Origin: Chondrus crispus
Lineage: Eukaryota; Rhodophyta; Florideophyceae; Gigartinales; Gigartinaceae
NCBI RefSeq assembly: GCF_000350225.1
Contig: NW_005179134.1
Span: 80,773 to 144,772, forward strand
Reading direction: 5' to 3'
Length of the DNA: 64,000 nt
A model generated the notes under the pieces. It saw only the letters and a program-made list of their open reading frames with translations, was not told the DNA's origin and did not search any database. The translations under genes and the position numbers were made by a program. Shown piece after piece: positions 9,996 to 19,995 of this stretch (position 1 is the stretch's first letter; each line of letters begins with the position of its first letter).

Positions 9996-12900
9996 ATACT
10001 CGCACCGTCCAGTCATCTGAACCCGACGCAACTCGTTTCCCGTCTCCGCTCAACGACACACTCCTCACCGAATCCGTGTGTCCGGTCATCGTCTCGCCGA
10101 TTTGAACTCCCGTCTCAGCGTCCCATACTCGCACCGTCTTATCACGTGACCCTGACGCAACTCGTTTCCCGTCCCCGCTCATCGACACACTCCATACCGA
10201 ATTCGTGTGTCCAGTCATCGTCTCGCCGATTTGAACTCCCGTCTCAGCGTCCCATACTCGCACCGTCTTGTCACGTGACCCCGACGCAACTCGTTTCCCG
10301 TCCCCGCTCATCGACACACTACTCACCGAATCCGTGTGTCCGGTCATCGTCTCGCCGATTTGAACTCCCGTCTCAGCGTCCCATACTCGCACCGTTTCGT
10401 CAGCTGACCCCGACGCAACTCGTTTCCCGTCCCCGCTCAACGACACACTCCATACCGAATACGTGTGTCCAGTCATCGTCTCGCCGATTTGAACTCCCGT
10501 CTCAGCGTCCCATACTCGCACCGTCTTGTCACCTGACCCCGACGCAACCCGTTTCCCGTCCCCGCTCATCGACACACTCCATACCGAATTCGTGTGTCCA
10601 GTCATCGTCTCGCCGATTTGAACTCCCGTCTCAGCGTCCCATACTCGCACCGTTTCGTCAGCTGACCCCGACGCAACTCGTTTCCCGTCCCCGCTCAACG
10701 ACACACTCCTCACCGAATCCGTGTGTCCGGTCATCGTCTTGCCGATTTGACCTCCTGTCTCAGCGTCCCATACTCGCACCGTTTCGTCAGCTGACCCCGA
10801 CGCAACTCGTTTCCCGTCCCCACTCATCGACACACTCCTCACCGAATCTGTGTGTCCGGTCATCGTCTCGCCGATTTGAACTCCCGTCTCAGCGTCCCAT
10901 ACTCGCACCGTCTTGTCACCTGACCCCGACGCAACTCGTTTCCCGTCACTACTTATCACTACAGCGGATATCCCAGCGGAATGGCCCTCGAAAGATGGAA
11001 CAAGCTCGTTTTTCCTGGTGCACCAAGTAATCAATTCCCCATTGCTGAATCCAATAACAGCACGGCTGCTATCTTTGGAAATACAAGCAGCTGTGACGCG
11101 AGACGTGACGTCTTCTGATCCGAAAGGGCCGCAAATAGTTTTGTCAAATGACCCGTGTTTGGTACCCGTGAATATTTCCAACTCCCTTTCGCCCCACTCC
11201 TCGTACGCTAATCCAACGACTGCACCGCTCGTATCGAACGTCACCTTCTGAACTTTTGAATCAGGCGTGTCGAATGTCTCCAACAAATTCCCCCCAGCTG
11301 CAGTTAGACATGGACGAATTGGGAACAACCACGGTCTGGGCGCAAACCTCTCGATCTCTAACAAGAAACTCTCCACGCTCTTCACGTGTCGTTTGTGCAT
11401 TGTCCTACTGTAAAGCTGAAAGCAGATACCGGCAACGCTCTCATCGCAAGACGATGCAGTCAGCCGCGCAGCTTGCATCACCAGAATTATTGCAGATAAC
11501 TGCTCACTTCCAATCAATTCTGGTTTCTGACTAACAACCTCCCTCAACTCTCCCACCGCTTCCACCAGTTGCCACACAGCTTTTCTTAGCAACACCTTGA
11601 TTGTCCACCTACTACTACGAAGCAAACAGCTCAGCTCTTCCATCAGCTCTGCCCTGAAAAGCAGTCGACAAATATTCTCGAAAAAATATCCCTCCTCCGC
11701 CGTGCTAGCCTCGGGGCCCTGATCTTCAACAACTATTTCGACCACATCCTTCTCTTTCCGATAGTTATCAACCAGCTTCCGACAGCAGTGCTTGTCCCAG
11801 TTGAAGTCTTCAACCTGGTCTGCTTCAAAGACTGCGAAATCGTGCGTCAAATCATGAAGACTTACCACTTGGCTCTTAGTGTTCGACAGAACTCGAATGT
11901 CAACCAACCCCACGCTGTTCATCTGCGTCGCATACTTTTTTGCGATGTTCACATCGCGCGTTCCCCATAGATGCTTCAACACTGCCACAGGGATTACATC
12001 CTGTTTCTTCATGACACACAATGCGCGGTGCATATCCGCGAAACGCGGAAATCCTTCGCTGCCACGTGAGTCCAGAAACTGTAAAGACGAGCGCAACATT
12101 GCGTGGAGCGATTCGTACCCGCCCCTTGCTTCCTGCGCGCCGATTCCCCCGCTCCCTTTACTCTCTTTGATCGTTTCCAGGTACCACGTCCACAAATCTG
12201 GTCTGTCCTCGATTTGAGCGTCTCTTGATCGTTTGACAGTGACTCCTGCTACATTCAGAGCCAGTGGTAGTCCCGCACACATGTCAAGAATCTCGCCAAT
12301 CGCCTCTCTCGAAATTGGATCTTCTACTTCACCACGCGATGCTCCACTCGCATGGATCAGCATGTCGTACGCATTACGCCCTTTTCTCGGCTCAAACTTA
12401 ACCTGCTCGCCCAGATCTGTTAGATCCGGATCTCTTGTGGAGTACAAAACCCTGCTCGCTGGCTCACCACTTCGCACTGCGGTGCTGGCAAGGGTGGAAA
12501 GTTTTAGCAGGATCCTCTCGTCATTGTTGTTGCGCGACCATACATCATCAAAGATGAACAGGCATCGACGATCTGCAAACCAACTTTTAACTCCTGTTAG
12601 CACCTCCTCCAGGTCGGCCAGGTTAGACAGCTTGTCCCCTTTTTCATGTCCCCCAGAGATGCGGACAGCATTGCAGAGTCGTTGTTTCAGCTCTGCTTCT
12701 CTTGCGTCTTGCCCTAGCGTTGAAAAATACACTCCGTCCGGAAAGCGCGCGACAACCTCTCTATCATGTGCAATTGCTCGTAGGGCGCATGTTTTTCCGA
12801 CGCCGGCTTGTCCAACTGCCGTTGCCCCTACATGCGAAGTTGTTCCGTTGCTCAGTACAGCCGCCTTTAGCCTTCCCTCTACTGTGTTAGGAACAACGCC

Positions 12901-13446
12901 GCCGCCGGCAGAGTCCAAATCAACGAGCACTGTAGGAGAGTTGAATTCACCTCCGAAGCTGGGCTTGAACACGTCGGCTACCGGTGCATGTGAGCGTATC
13001 TCACCAACTACGCGCGATCCTTGTCTGCGCGTCTCTCTCACCCCGTGCAATTCCGTCCTTACTTTATCAAGAGAAGCGTAGAGCTTTTCGGCTTCCTCTT
13101 GGCGCTCTAATAAGACAGTTCGATCTCCAATGGCTGACACCAAGGCACGGAACCTCCCCTTCGGTTTCTTTGTTTCATCCTTGAGTTCGTTGACCAACTC
13201 TGAAACAGAGCGCGAGACTGCTTGAATCTGTTTTTGAAGCTCATTCTTGTGTATCGGTTCTAGGTCGTGAATGGGGATCTTTGCCACTTCCCCTGTCAAA
13301 TCCTTGAGCTTGAGATACTGATCGAGAATATCTTTGGCCATTCTTTTGTTGTTCTTGAAGGCATGGTGGGTGTCTATGGCTAGGCGAACAAGCCTGACGA
13401 CCTCTTCCACCGCGCCAACCAGTTCAAGGATACTCAACGGGTCCAT
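9733..13446 (-). CDS. NB-ARC / WD40-repeat STAND receptor (NLR-like)
   Basis: Intact 1,237-codon frame from the ATG at 13446. Residues 1-140 are helical and begin Met-Asp-Pro-Leu-Ser-Ile, reminiscent of fungal HeLo-like N-terminal domains. The NB-ARC follows: P-loop GQAGVGKTC (212-220), Walker B CLFIFDDVW (295-303), a Thr-Arg-Asp sensor at 337-339, GLPLAL (392-397) and an MHD-like His-Asp-Leu-Thr-His-Asp (531-536). A helical linker leads to eight WD40 repeats (about 821-1160) and a ~75-residue tail. STAND ATPases of this layout are switch receptors: ligand binding by the repeats permits nucleotide exchange and oligomerisation, releasing the N-terminal effector. Known relatives act in immunity, cell death or fungal self/non-self recognition. 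The 43-residue repeats are almost identical, unlike housekeeping WD proteins. The next-door partial duplicate and a relic WD unit at 26.9 kb suggest a multigene family. Family sure; ligand and output unknown. Confidence 0.93.
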   Translation of the reverse strand: MDPLSILELVGAVEEVVRLVRLAIDTHHAFKNNKRMAKDILDQYLKLKDLTGEVAKIPIHDLEPIHKNELQKQIQAVSRSVSELVNELKDETKKPKGRFRALVSAIGDRTVLLERQEEAEKLYASLDKVRTELHGVRETRRQGSRVVGEIRSHAPVADVFKPSFGGEFNSPTVLVDLDSAGGGVVPNTVEGRLKAAVLSNGTTSHVGATAVGQAGVGKTCALRAIAHDREVVARFPDGVYFSTLGQDAREAELKQRLCNAVRISGGHEKGDKLSNLADLEEVLTGVKSWFADRRCLFIFDDVWSRNNNDERILLKLSTLASTAVRSGEPASRVLYSTRDPDLTDLGEQVKFEPRKGRNAYDMLIHASGASRGEVEDPISREAIGEILDMCAGLPLALNVAGVTVKRSRDAQIEDRPDLWTWYLETIKESKGSGGIGAQEARGGYESLHAMLRSSLQFLDSRGSEGFPRFADMHRALCVMKKQDVIPVAVLKHLWGTRDVNIAKKYATQMNSVGLVDIRVLSNTKSQVVSLHDLTHDFAVFEADQVEDFNWDKHCCRKLVDNYRKEKDVVEIVVEDQGPEASTAEEGYFFENICRLLFRAELMEELSCLLRSSRWTIKVLLRKAVWQLVEAVGELREVVSQKPELIGSEQLSAIILVMQAARLTASSCDESVAGICFQLYSRTMHKRHVKSVESFLLEIERFAPRPWLFPIRPCLTAAGGNLLETFDTPDSKVQKVTFDTSGAVVGLAYEEWGERELEIFTGTKHGSFDKTICGPFGSEDVTSRVTAACISKDSSRAVIGFSNGELITWCTRKNELVPSFEGHSAGISAVVISSDGKRVASGSGDKTVRVWDAETGVQIGETMTGHTDSVRSVSMSGDGKRVASGSADETVRVWDAETGGQIGKTMTGHTDSVRSVSLSGDGKRVASGSADETVRVWDAETGVQIGETMTGHTNSVWSVSMSGDGKRVASGSGDKTVRVWDAETGVQIGETMTGHTYSVWSVSLSGDGKRVASGSADETVRVWDAETGVQIGETMTGHTDSVSSVSMSGDGKRVASGSRDKTVRVWDAETGVQIGETMTGHTNSVWSVSMSGDGKRVASGSRDKTVRVWDAETGVQIGETMTGHTDSVRSVSLSGDGKRVASGSDDWTVRVLNAETGSRIGDTIAHECEGGVWPLNTFGIDKGRAFVEQGDGTKITLAELGSGLETIALSFERGTVAVGMKSGMVGIMAVVSSNHPMP
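9967..10986 (-). repeat. 129-bp WD40-encoding tandem array (8 units)
   Basis: Eight units of 129 bp (43 codons) lie in frame inside the receptor gene. Apart from the first and last, which are more diverged, they are nearly identical. Differences concentrate at codons after Gly-His-Thr (Asp, Asn or Tyr), after Ser-Val (Arg, Trp or Ser), after Ser-Val-Ser (Met or Leu) and flanking the Asp of the Gly-Ser-x-Asp-x-Thr loop (Gly/Ala/Arg/Asp and Lys/Glu/Trp). Such homogeneity implies frequent unequal exchange or gene conversion. Confidence 0.92.
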
Positions 13447-14029
13447 GATTCCTGAAGACGGTAAGCTCTAGGACGGAATAGAAGCGTAGGGTACCTGATA
13501 AGAGGCGATAGAAAGGATAATGTGCAAGTGGACGCTTCTGCAGTGTTTTTTGCATGCGTCGGGGGGGGATGGATGCAAGGGGAGAGGATGTGTGTGCGTT
13601 GCGGGCGGAAAAGTGGTTGACGCAGCGCACTTTTGGGTGCCTCAAGTGCGCATAACGGTTTGTGGTCGTGGTGGTCTTTGAGGATGTGTGCGCAAGTGGT
13701 CAACGATGACTCTGCCTCCAGCGCGACACATTTCCAAGTCTCCGGGCTATGAATTTATCTTTTGAGGGCTGTCATTCTTGATTTTTTGAGATCCTGCCCT
13801 TCTGGTTGGCCCGTATCTCGAAGGGGCAAAACTCTCACTGGGCCGTTGATACTGTGCAAGCTGGAAGCTAACGCTTTAGGGCGTGTCGCTGCCGTTTCGC
13901 GCCTGTAGCCGTCGAAATGCGCTACTGGTGCGACCAGTAGCGCATTTCGACGTTGACGATAACGCACCTCCCCATTGCGCATTACAAGAGTGCACTAGAA
14001 CAATTTTGCCCTGCACAGTAGTGTCTGGC
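13447..14029. other. Intergenic 5' flank of the receptor gene
   Basis: No gene or clear TATA box is seen upstream of the receptor ATG. The stretch holds short purine-rich runs and the 20-bp inverted repeat at 13910-13952. The receptor promoter presumably lies here but shows no motif I can defend. Confidence 0.4.
13910..13952. repeat. Perfect 20-bp inverted repeat, 3-nt spacer
   Basis: Arms 13910-13929 and 13933-13952 are exact reverse complements around GCG. No transposon features flank it. It belongs to the same class of short-spacer hairpins as those at 593-666, 17863-17940, 47842-47892 and 57001-57041. Confidence 0.85.
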
Positions 14030-14215
14030 TAGTGTCTAGACGACCGGCAATTTGCCTCATATGAGGTCACCCTTCACCTCATATGAGGTCAAATGCTCTA
14101 CAGTAAAATTTAAACAAAATTTAAGATTTTCGCAAGTATAGAACAAAAGGAGCACAATTTTTACGAAGTAGAACTTTGAACGACTATAAAGACAACTATA
14201 AACGACTAGTTAGTA

Positions 14216-14302
14216 ACTGACAAGCCAGCTCAGTGGTCTGCAAGGATCGCTGAGTCTTAGAGGCCGGGGTTCAACTCCTCGCTGAGCACTTTAGTGGTCG
14301 AA
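14216..14302 (+). repeat. tRNA-like SINE-head candidate
   Basis: An A-box-like CCAGCTCAGTGG near 14225 and a B-box-like GGTTCAACTCC near 14268 are about 43 bases apart, the spacing found in tRNA genes. The second box sits in a foldable 5-bp T-arm (CGGGG/CCTCG). The anticodon and acceptor stems do not fold, so this is not a functional tRNA. A tRNA-derived SINE or decayed tRNA pseudogene fits best. Confidence 0.35.
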
Positions 14303-14509
14303 AAATCCCTTCGGGGATCTCGATGGTTCTTGTTCGTGACCTGCAGCCCAGGACGCTTTATAGCGCCCACTCGAATATGAGATTGAATACGGTGACATCT
14401 CATAAAGGGGCATTCCGACACGGCTGCAGGTCTTCCAAGCAAGTCTTTAGACGCAGGATAGAACCATAGGGGGCAAAAGGAGTTTTTATCTCTTTTTGCT
14501 CTATTTTAC

Positions 14510-17273
14510 TCAAATGCTGACCCATTTAGTCAGTTGTAAAGGCTTAGAACGCCTTAAGCACCAATAGTACTTACCTTTGTAAGTAAGATCGTGACGTTCG
14601 TCGACGTGTTTCTTAAAACAGTCACGCTCAGTCTGGTGATGACAAAGGTATACTTCTTTGTCAAAATATGCCTTGCAGGCTGAGCAAATAAACTTTGACT
14701 TTTTTGTACCTTTGCAAATATTGCATCTGGATTGATAAAGAGCACAAGTCTCCTCGCCGGATGCGCTTTTACGCTTGCGAGTGGTTGGAGTTAGGTGAGT
14801 ACCAATTCCACTGCAAAACCCAACATCTTCATCTTCAACAGCACTGTCTGATTCTCGCTGACGTAACGATATACGATCATACTTGTTATCAATCAACTGG
14901 TCAGCAAGCTCACAATAAAACTGATTTGGAGACATCTTAGAACCATCTCCTTTTGCACCTGCATACAGTTTCCATGCATCCACAATGCAAATGGCCAATA
15001 AAGAAGTGTTGACACGCATAGACCACTCCTTGACTTCCAACTTCTTTTCCAAGCCGAGATCATCCTGACGAGATCTGTTGTGGCGGTCAATCTGAGAGCA
15101 AGTTTCATAATACTGCTCACAGACTGAGGGAATACGGATAGACAATTCCTCTTTTCTTGTCACGCCATGACGTGTACGCCATCTCTCGCGGTAGATTGGA
15201 GTTCCTTCGTTGGATGTTCCGACAGAACTAATAAAGTATCTGCGGTCTCGGTCCACCCACATCACTGCCATGAGATGAGGCCCGGCCACTGGCTTCGAAA
15301 CTAGTGTGACGTGCTCTCCCTTTTCAGCAATCTCCAGATGAGATAGATATTTCATCGGATATTTCTTGGTGGATGTTGTGGTACAACGACCGATCCGCGG
15401 TCGGTGTACAGTAGGAGCGGCCGCGCGCAGCGGGCACGGGGCACCGTGGCCCACGTGTAATACGTATGATTACCGAACGGGCGCAGCAAGTGACAGGTGT
15501 ACGCTTGGGTACACGTGTAGTGTAAGGAACCGTGTGGGGATAATGCGCGCGCAGTGTAATGCAAGCGCGTAGTGTGAGGATCCGTGCGGTGGTGTAATGA
15601 CGGCGCTAGATTTTCAATCGCGTACAGTACCTGGTCCACAGTAAGTGACAGGTACTGTATTGGACAGGTGTCCCGGGCGTCCCTCTGAGGGGTTAAGACC
15701 TGGACACCGTCCTCGCAGTAAACACGGGGGGCAGACTTGCCCCCCTCCCTTTCGCGCCTACGTACTGCCGTTTCGGTATTCTCTCGCGCGTTGGCTTCTA
15801 ACCCGTTACCGGTCGTCTCCGATCTAGCACCTCGGGACGACTGCGCGTAACCGGCCAGTGTGCCACTCCCTTTTCGCAAGTCCGACCGTTCGGTAACCGC
15901 GCGCCGCGCGTCTCGCGTCGCGAGCTCCCTCGGCTCATCCTCCGAGCCTCTCGCCCGCTAGGGTTTGAGGAGAGTTGTACCACAGATGTCTTCACTACAC
16001 CTGTGAATCTAAGACCTTTCTCATAAAGTGATTCAGCCGTGTGGACAGAAGCAAAGTACGAATCCGCGCAGACAACACGATTGGTGTGAAACCATGGCTG
16101 TAACAACCTCAAAGTCACTGCGGTTCCGTGTAAGTGGTCACTTTCAAAATCCTTTAAAGAAGTCTCCTCAGCTGAGACGACGTTCTCAATTCTTATTATG
16201 ATTCCACTTTTTCCACATGCAGCAGTCTTCAACTCACAGCCATTCTCGGGTTTTCGGTCCATGGCCACATAATGAGGAAGGCCGGTTTCAATCCAATCTC
16301 CTCCAAGTCCATACCAGCGTGACATACTCTCATCAACGCAGATGTTCTGTGATGGAATCACATGTGATGCTCTGTGATCATTGATTGCGACCATGAAGTC
16401 CCTGATCATACCCCATCTGTCATTTGAGTCAGCTGGAAAGCTGAACGTGACATTCTGACGAAGCTCCTCGAATCTTCTGCGGGAGATGATGTTTCCGAAT
16501 TGAGGTTGCGGGAGATATTTGCTGGTTTCCTGTGAGCTCCAAAGAGACCTTCTGGTGCTGAATTCAATCCAAGTCATAAGGATTAGCACCCCGAGAAACT
16601 TCAAAATTTCACCTCTTGTAGTCAAGCGAAGTCCCCGTGATTCCATTGCATCGTTGGTGTAGGAAACCATTAATGCCAAGTGCTCCTGTGGGAACATCCA
16701 CATGAAGTAGTCCATGGGATGCATTTGAGATGGACTGTGACCACGGGATATAATCTCATCAATCGGTCCAATCACCTTCCATCTTCTCGGCGGTATCATA
16801 CCATTTAAATGCATCGTGACTTCCTCACGCTTCCAGGCCCGGCCGTGGACATTCATGAGGCCATCTTGGGAATCCATTTCGTCACTCTCGGAGATTCTCG
16901 TACTCGAGCTGAGTGCTCCTTCCAGTGGCGTCACGCGGTCCTCTGTAAGCTCCGGTTGCGCATAATGCTCAGTTTCTTGCTGGATATGATCTTCAGGACC
17001 GTCATCGATCAGGTCCATCACTTCACTAGCCTTGATGTTAGCTATGCGAAGCGTGACTTACTTGACGCCATCTGATAATTTCCCTTTAGCCCTGACTGAA
17101 GTGACACTGCGACCCTTCACTTTGTCAGTTTTCATGCTAATGACAGTTCCCGTGACCAACTTGATCTTCCAGGAGGCTCCATACATGCGACGACATTTAC
17201 TCTGAGCTGCGAGCAGTCTTGCACGAGTGTGGACGCGGTTACCTGCAATAATTCGAGGATCATTGACGCTCAC
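14510..17273 (-). pseudogene. piggyBac transposase, interrupted by a solo LTR
   Basis: The N-terminal and catalytic half (about 17018-15990) and the C-terminal half (15376-14510) form one piggyBac (DDE_Tnp_1_7) protein. All three acidic residues are visible: Val-Asp-Glu in the first conserved block, Ala-Asp-Ser-Tyr-Phe in the second, and Gln-Ile-Asp-Arg-His-Asn in the third. A Cys/His-rich zinc-binding tail (Cys-x2-Cys ... Cys-x2-Cys ... His-His) follows. The 608-bp LTR at 15377-15984 lies between the second and third acidic residues; removing it with one GATGT repeat restores the frame exactly. A short upstream segment (17058-17273) ends in a good donor, GTAAGT at 17061, that could splice in frame to the main segment through a very short (36-nt) intron. 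The enzyme would cut and paste at TTAA sites. It looks recently active apart from the insertion. Confidence 0.85.
15377..15984 (+). mobile_element. Solo LTR (608 bp) with 5-bp TSD
   Basis: Begins TGTGGTACAAC and ends GTTGTACCACA, so it has TG...CA termini inside an 11-bp terminal inverted repeat, and is flanked by GATGT at 15372-15376 and 15985-15989. The interior matches LTRs at 39823 onward (+) and 51005-51570 (-): shared blocks include GGGGTTAAGACC and TAACCCGTTACCGGTCGTC. It is rich in CACGTG/ACACGTGT motifs. Ectopic LTR-LTR recombination after insertion into the piggyBac gene explains the solo state. Confidence 0.9.
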
Positions 17274-17862
17274 TATTTTGAAGAAATTTTGGGAAGAGGA
17301 AGACGAAAGTGTTGATTAGGGAAGACTGAGATACGGAATTGAATGTTTTCTGGTTTGCCAACGTTTAATACTCTAATCGTAAGCCTTTCACTACAGTAGC
17401 GATAAATTTCTACAATTATTCGAATTGCAAAAGCCCTAAAAACTGGCCTCATATGAGGCCATTTGTCACCTAGAGAATAGACGCGTTTCATTGGAGCTCA
17501 TCAGTCATATGAGGTCTGTGTGAACAGGAGACCGATGACTCCTCGTTTACTCGTCGTTGCTCGTTGGTTAAGTCTGTTCCCTGAGGGACAGACTGTCCTG
17601 TGCGGTCTGACAAGGTCAACTCCTTTCACTGCAATTTGTCGTCAGGCTGAGGGGATGCGGTAGCACCCAAGTCTTGAGATGTACAGCAGTGCACACCTCA
17701 CGGCGGTGTACTGTAGCGTCGAAAATATGAGTAAAAACATGACAGTTATATCCATATTACAGTACTTACAGAACCTAAGATAATGGTGAGAGAGACAAAC
17801 TGTCGCGCAGAGTGTTATGATGTTGTACACAAACTGTACGACGCTCGTATCTTCGACCCCTC

Positions 17863-17940
17863 ACGGAGACTGACCTCAGTCTCCGTAGGTGTGGTGATGA
17901 GAACGATGCCTTGAGGCATCGTTCTCGTCACCACACCTAC
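17863..17940. repeat. Second pair of adjacent hairpins
   Basis: An 11-bp inverted repeat (17863-17873/17876-17886, 2-nt spacer) overlaps the start of a 27-bp inverted repeat (17885-17911/17914-17940, 2-nt spacer, one mismatch). The arrangement repeats the architecture at 593-666. Confidence 0.85.
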
Positions 17941-19225
17941 AAACGCACCAGGGGAGTCCTACGGGCATGCGATGTCCATTCTGGAGGCTGCCATGCACTG
18001 CCCACCGTTTTCGTCCTGCACAATTGCTTGAACATAACGGAGCTCTTTCTGGTGTCTATGGCTTCCTCTTACTTGAGAGTGCACTGTGTACTACTGTACA
18101 TAAATACTTTGTAGTGCTGTATAATGAGCGCTTGCTCTGGCCGGCGACTATTTTTACCACCAGGAAAGGCCAAAGGACATCAGGAGTAAACAGTAATGTA
18201 ATCTTCTACTTCGCGGGGTCATGCGACGGCCGAGGTTCGATCAGCATACATTTTAATCTCCTTCTTCGCTCCCGCCTCCCCTCACGTTTACGTTTACGAT
18301 AGAAGCCCCATCTGATCACGCACCACGGATGGCTGGCCGTTTATTGGCGTAGTCAATTGGCAAGGTGCCCGTGGAAGTGTTGCGGGGCTCTGCCACGATG
18401 ATGGCCGGATGTCGCATGGGTGTGCGTACCGCAGAGCGAGGGGAAGTGGCGGGATGCAGGCCATGGTTCAACCGCCGTGTGCTTGCTATTTGAACATTGA
18501 AGATTTAACACCCGATGGATGCAATAATAAATCCACACCACAAAAACAACAGGTACCTCGAGTTGTCGTCCTTGGGTTTATATGTATCTAGAAACAACAT
18601 ATGACGCACGTAATGTATATCTAGATCCAGGCGACTAAGTCCACATGTGCTACTGAGTAGCCCCATTCCGGGATGTTCAAGGACGTTGAGCAGACGGATA
18701 TCGTTGTCGTGTATATTCTGCTACCTCGAAAAAATGGAGACCGTCGACCACTTGCATGGTGGTCGAATACTACTGCACACATTGCACGATTTAAATGGAG
18801 ACGAGATCGCGATGAGGCAACTTGTTTCCTCAGCTGCTTCGGCGGTGTACCCTTCTAGCTTTTGCTGCGTTCTAGGGCAGCACAGGTTCAGGAGGATGGC
18901 AAGCAAAACGAGAAGCAGAAAAAAGTAGTCGGTTATGCTTGGGCCGGCGTCGGCAGCAGAATATCGGACGCCTTCACTAATTTACGCGGGAATTTTCCTT
19001 GCCAAGGCTGCTCAGCGTAAGGCAGAAGGGCGGTATACCGACGCCCCGTAAAGAGCGACCCCGCCGAACGGTCGTAACTCAGGTCCCAAGAGGGACGCTC
19101 GCCATCTCGACGGTAAGCGTGAGCGCGAGAGGGGGAACCATTCTTGACTGTTCTGCTGCTGTCATAATAGTGCGCCACTAAATGACCATGGGATGTGCTG
19201 TAAGAAGCGCTGTGTTCCGTGTCAA

Positions 19226-19487
19226 GCGCACCGTCTATAACCTCCTCTGGGTCCTCTGGATGTCACCCGAAGGGATAAGGGCGGAAGGGGCGTGTTGATA
19301 GTGATTAGTGCCAGTGACAATGGCACGGGAGTGCTTGCTTCGGGAGCGCCCTGTCCGCTCCCGCAAGCGCACCGACGCAAGCGCACCGTCTATAACCTCC
19401 TCTGGGTCCTCTGGATGTCACCCGAAGCAAGCGCTCTCGTGCCATTGTCACTGGCACTAATCACTATCAACACGCCCCTTCCGCCCT
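19226..19487. repeat. Fold-back with nested direct repeat
   Basis: About 50 bp at 19226-19275 recurs exactly at 19378-19427. Arms of about 66 bp at 19278-19345 and 19420-19487 are reverse complements. The direct repeat and the inverted repeat share boundaries, as expected if one strand was copied twice with a template switch. No coding content. Confidence 0.85.
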
Positions 19488-19899
19488 CCGCGCCCTGCCC
19501 GCTCTCGGCGGAGGCCAATTACACACAAGTTACTCCTGAGAGAAGCAAGCGACCTCCCGCGATATCTCATCCAAGCAAAAAGACTGCGTGGCTGCGTGCT
19601 TGGCGCGGGACGGCAGGAGTTGCGGGTCCGGTGTCCGGGGCTTGCACGCGCTCTGTCAGCGCGCGGCGTAGGAGATACGTAACGCTTGACTGCCACTCTG
19701 TACTGCCGTCTTCCCGTTCCAGATGTCAGCGTCAAATGTCTCGGCGCCCGAGTGACGCGCGTCACGGTCCGCAGCTGCGCCGCTCTACCGCCAGCCATCT
19801 CAGCCACGGCCGCCCTCCCCCCGCGCTACGTACCGCCCTCCCTCCGCAGCCGCAGCCCTTCCACTCGCAGCTCAACGTCTCTCCACATGCCTTCCTCTT

Positions 19900-19906
19900 T
19901 ATAAAA
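19900..19906 (+). promoter_or_regulatory. TATA box of the secreted DUF2135-like gene
   Basis: TATAAAA lies 90 bp upstream of the ATG at 19996, followed by a C-rich stretch typical of a short leader. Start of transcription is expected near 19930. Confidence 0.6.
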
Positions 19907-19995
19907 CTAACACCCCCCTCCCCCCTCCCCCCCCTCCCCATCGGCCGCCACCCCTTCCCGCATCATCCCCACCAATCCGGCCGTACCGTCGCGCC

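Larger units (their letters stand above)
14030..17515 (-). mobile_element. piggyBac-like DNA transposon (approximate ends)
   Basis: The span contains a piggyBac transposase on the minus strand, bracketed by the palindrome CCTCATATGAGG: two copies at about 14055-14095 and one near 17448-17460, with a related GTCATATGAGGT near 17505. These look like terminal or subterminal repeats, and the same motif flanks the repeats at 22-23.7 kb. I cannot fix exact TIRs or the expected TTAA duplication by eye, so the ends are estimates. A 608-bp solo LTR is nested inside. Confidence 0.6.
17516..19890. other. Repeat-bearing intergenic stretch, no gene
   Basis: No frame has recognisable homology. The stretch contains the double hairpin at 17863-17940 and the large fold-back with internal direct repeat at 19226-19487. 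The last ~400 bases are upstream sequence of the secreted gene starting at 19996. Confidence 0.5.

Noticed and set aside
9918-11030. Long plus-strand frame of 370 codons made of Ser/Arg/Pro-rich repeats
   Set aside because: It is the antisense shadow of the WD40 repeat array; its periodicity comes entirely from the minus-strand gene.
12233-13081. 282-codon plus-strand frame
   Set aside because: Antisense to the NB-ARC domain; Ser/Pro/Arg-rich with no domain.
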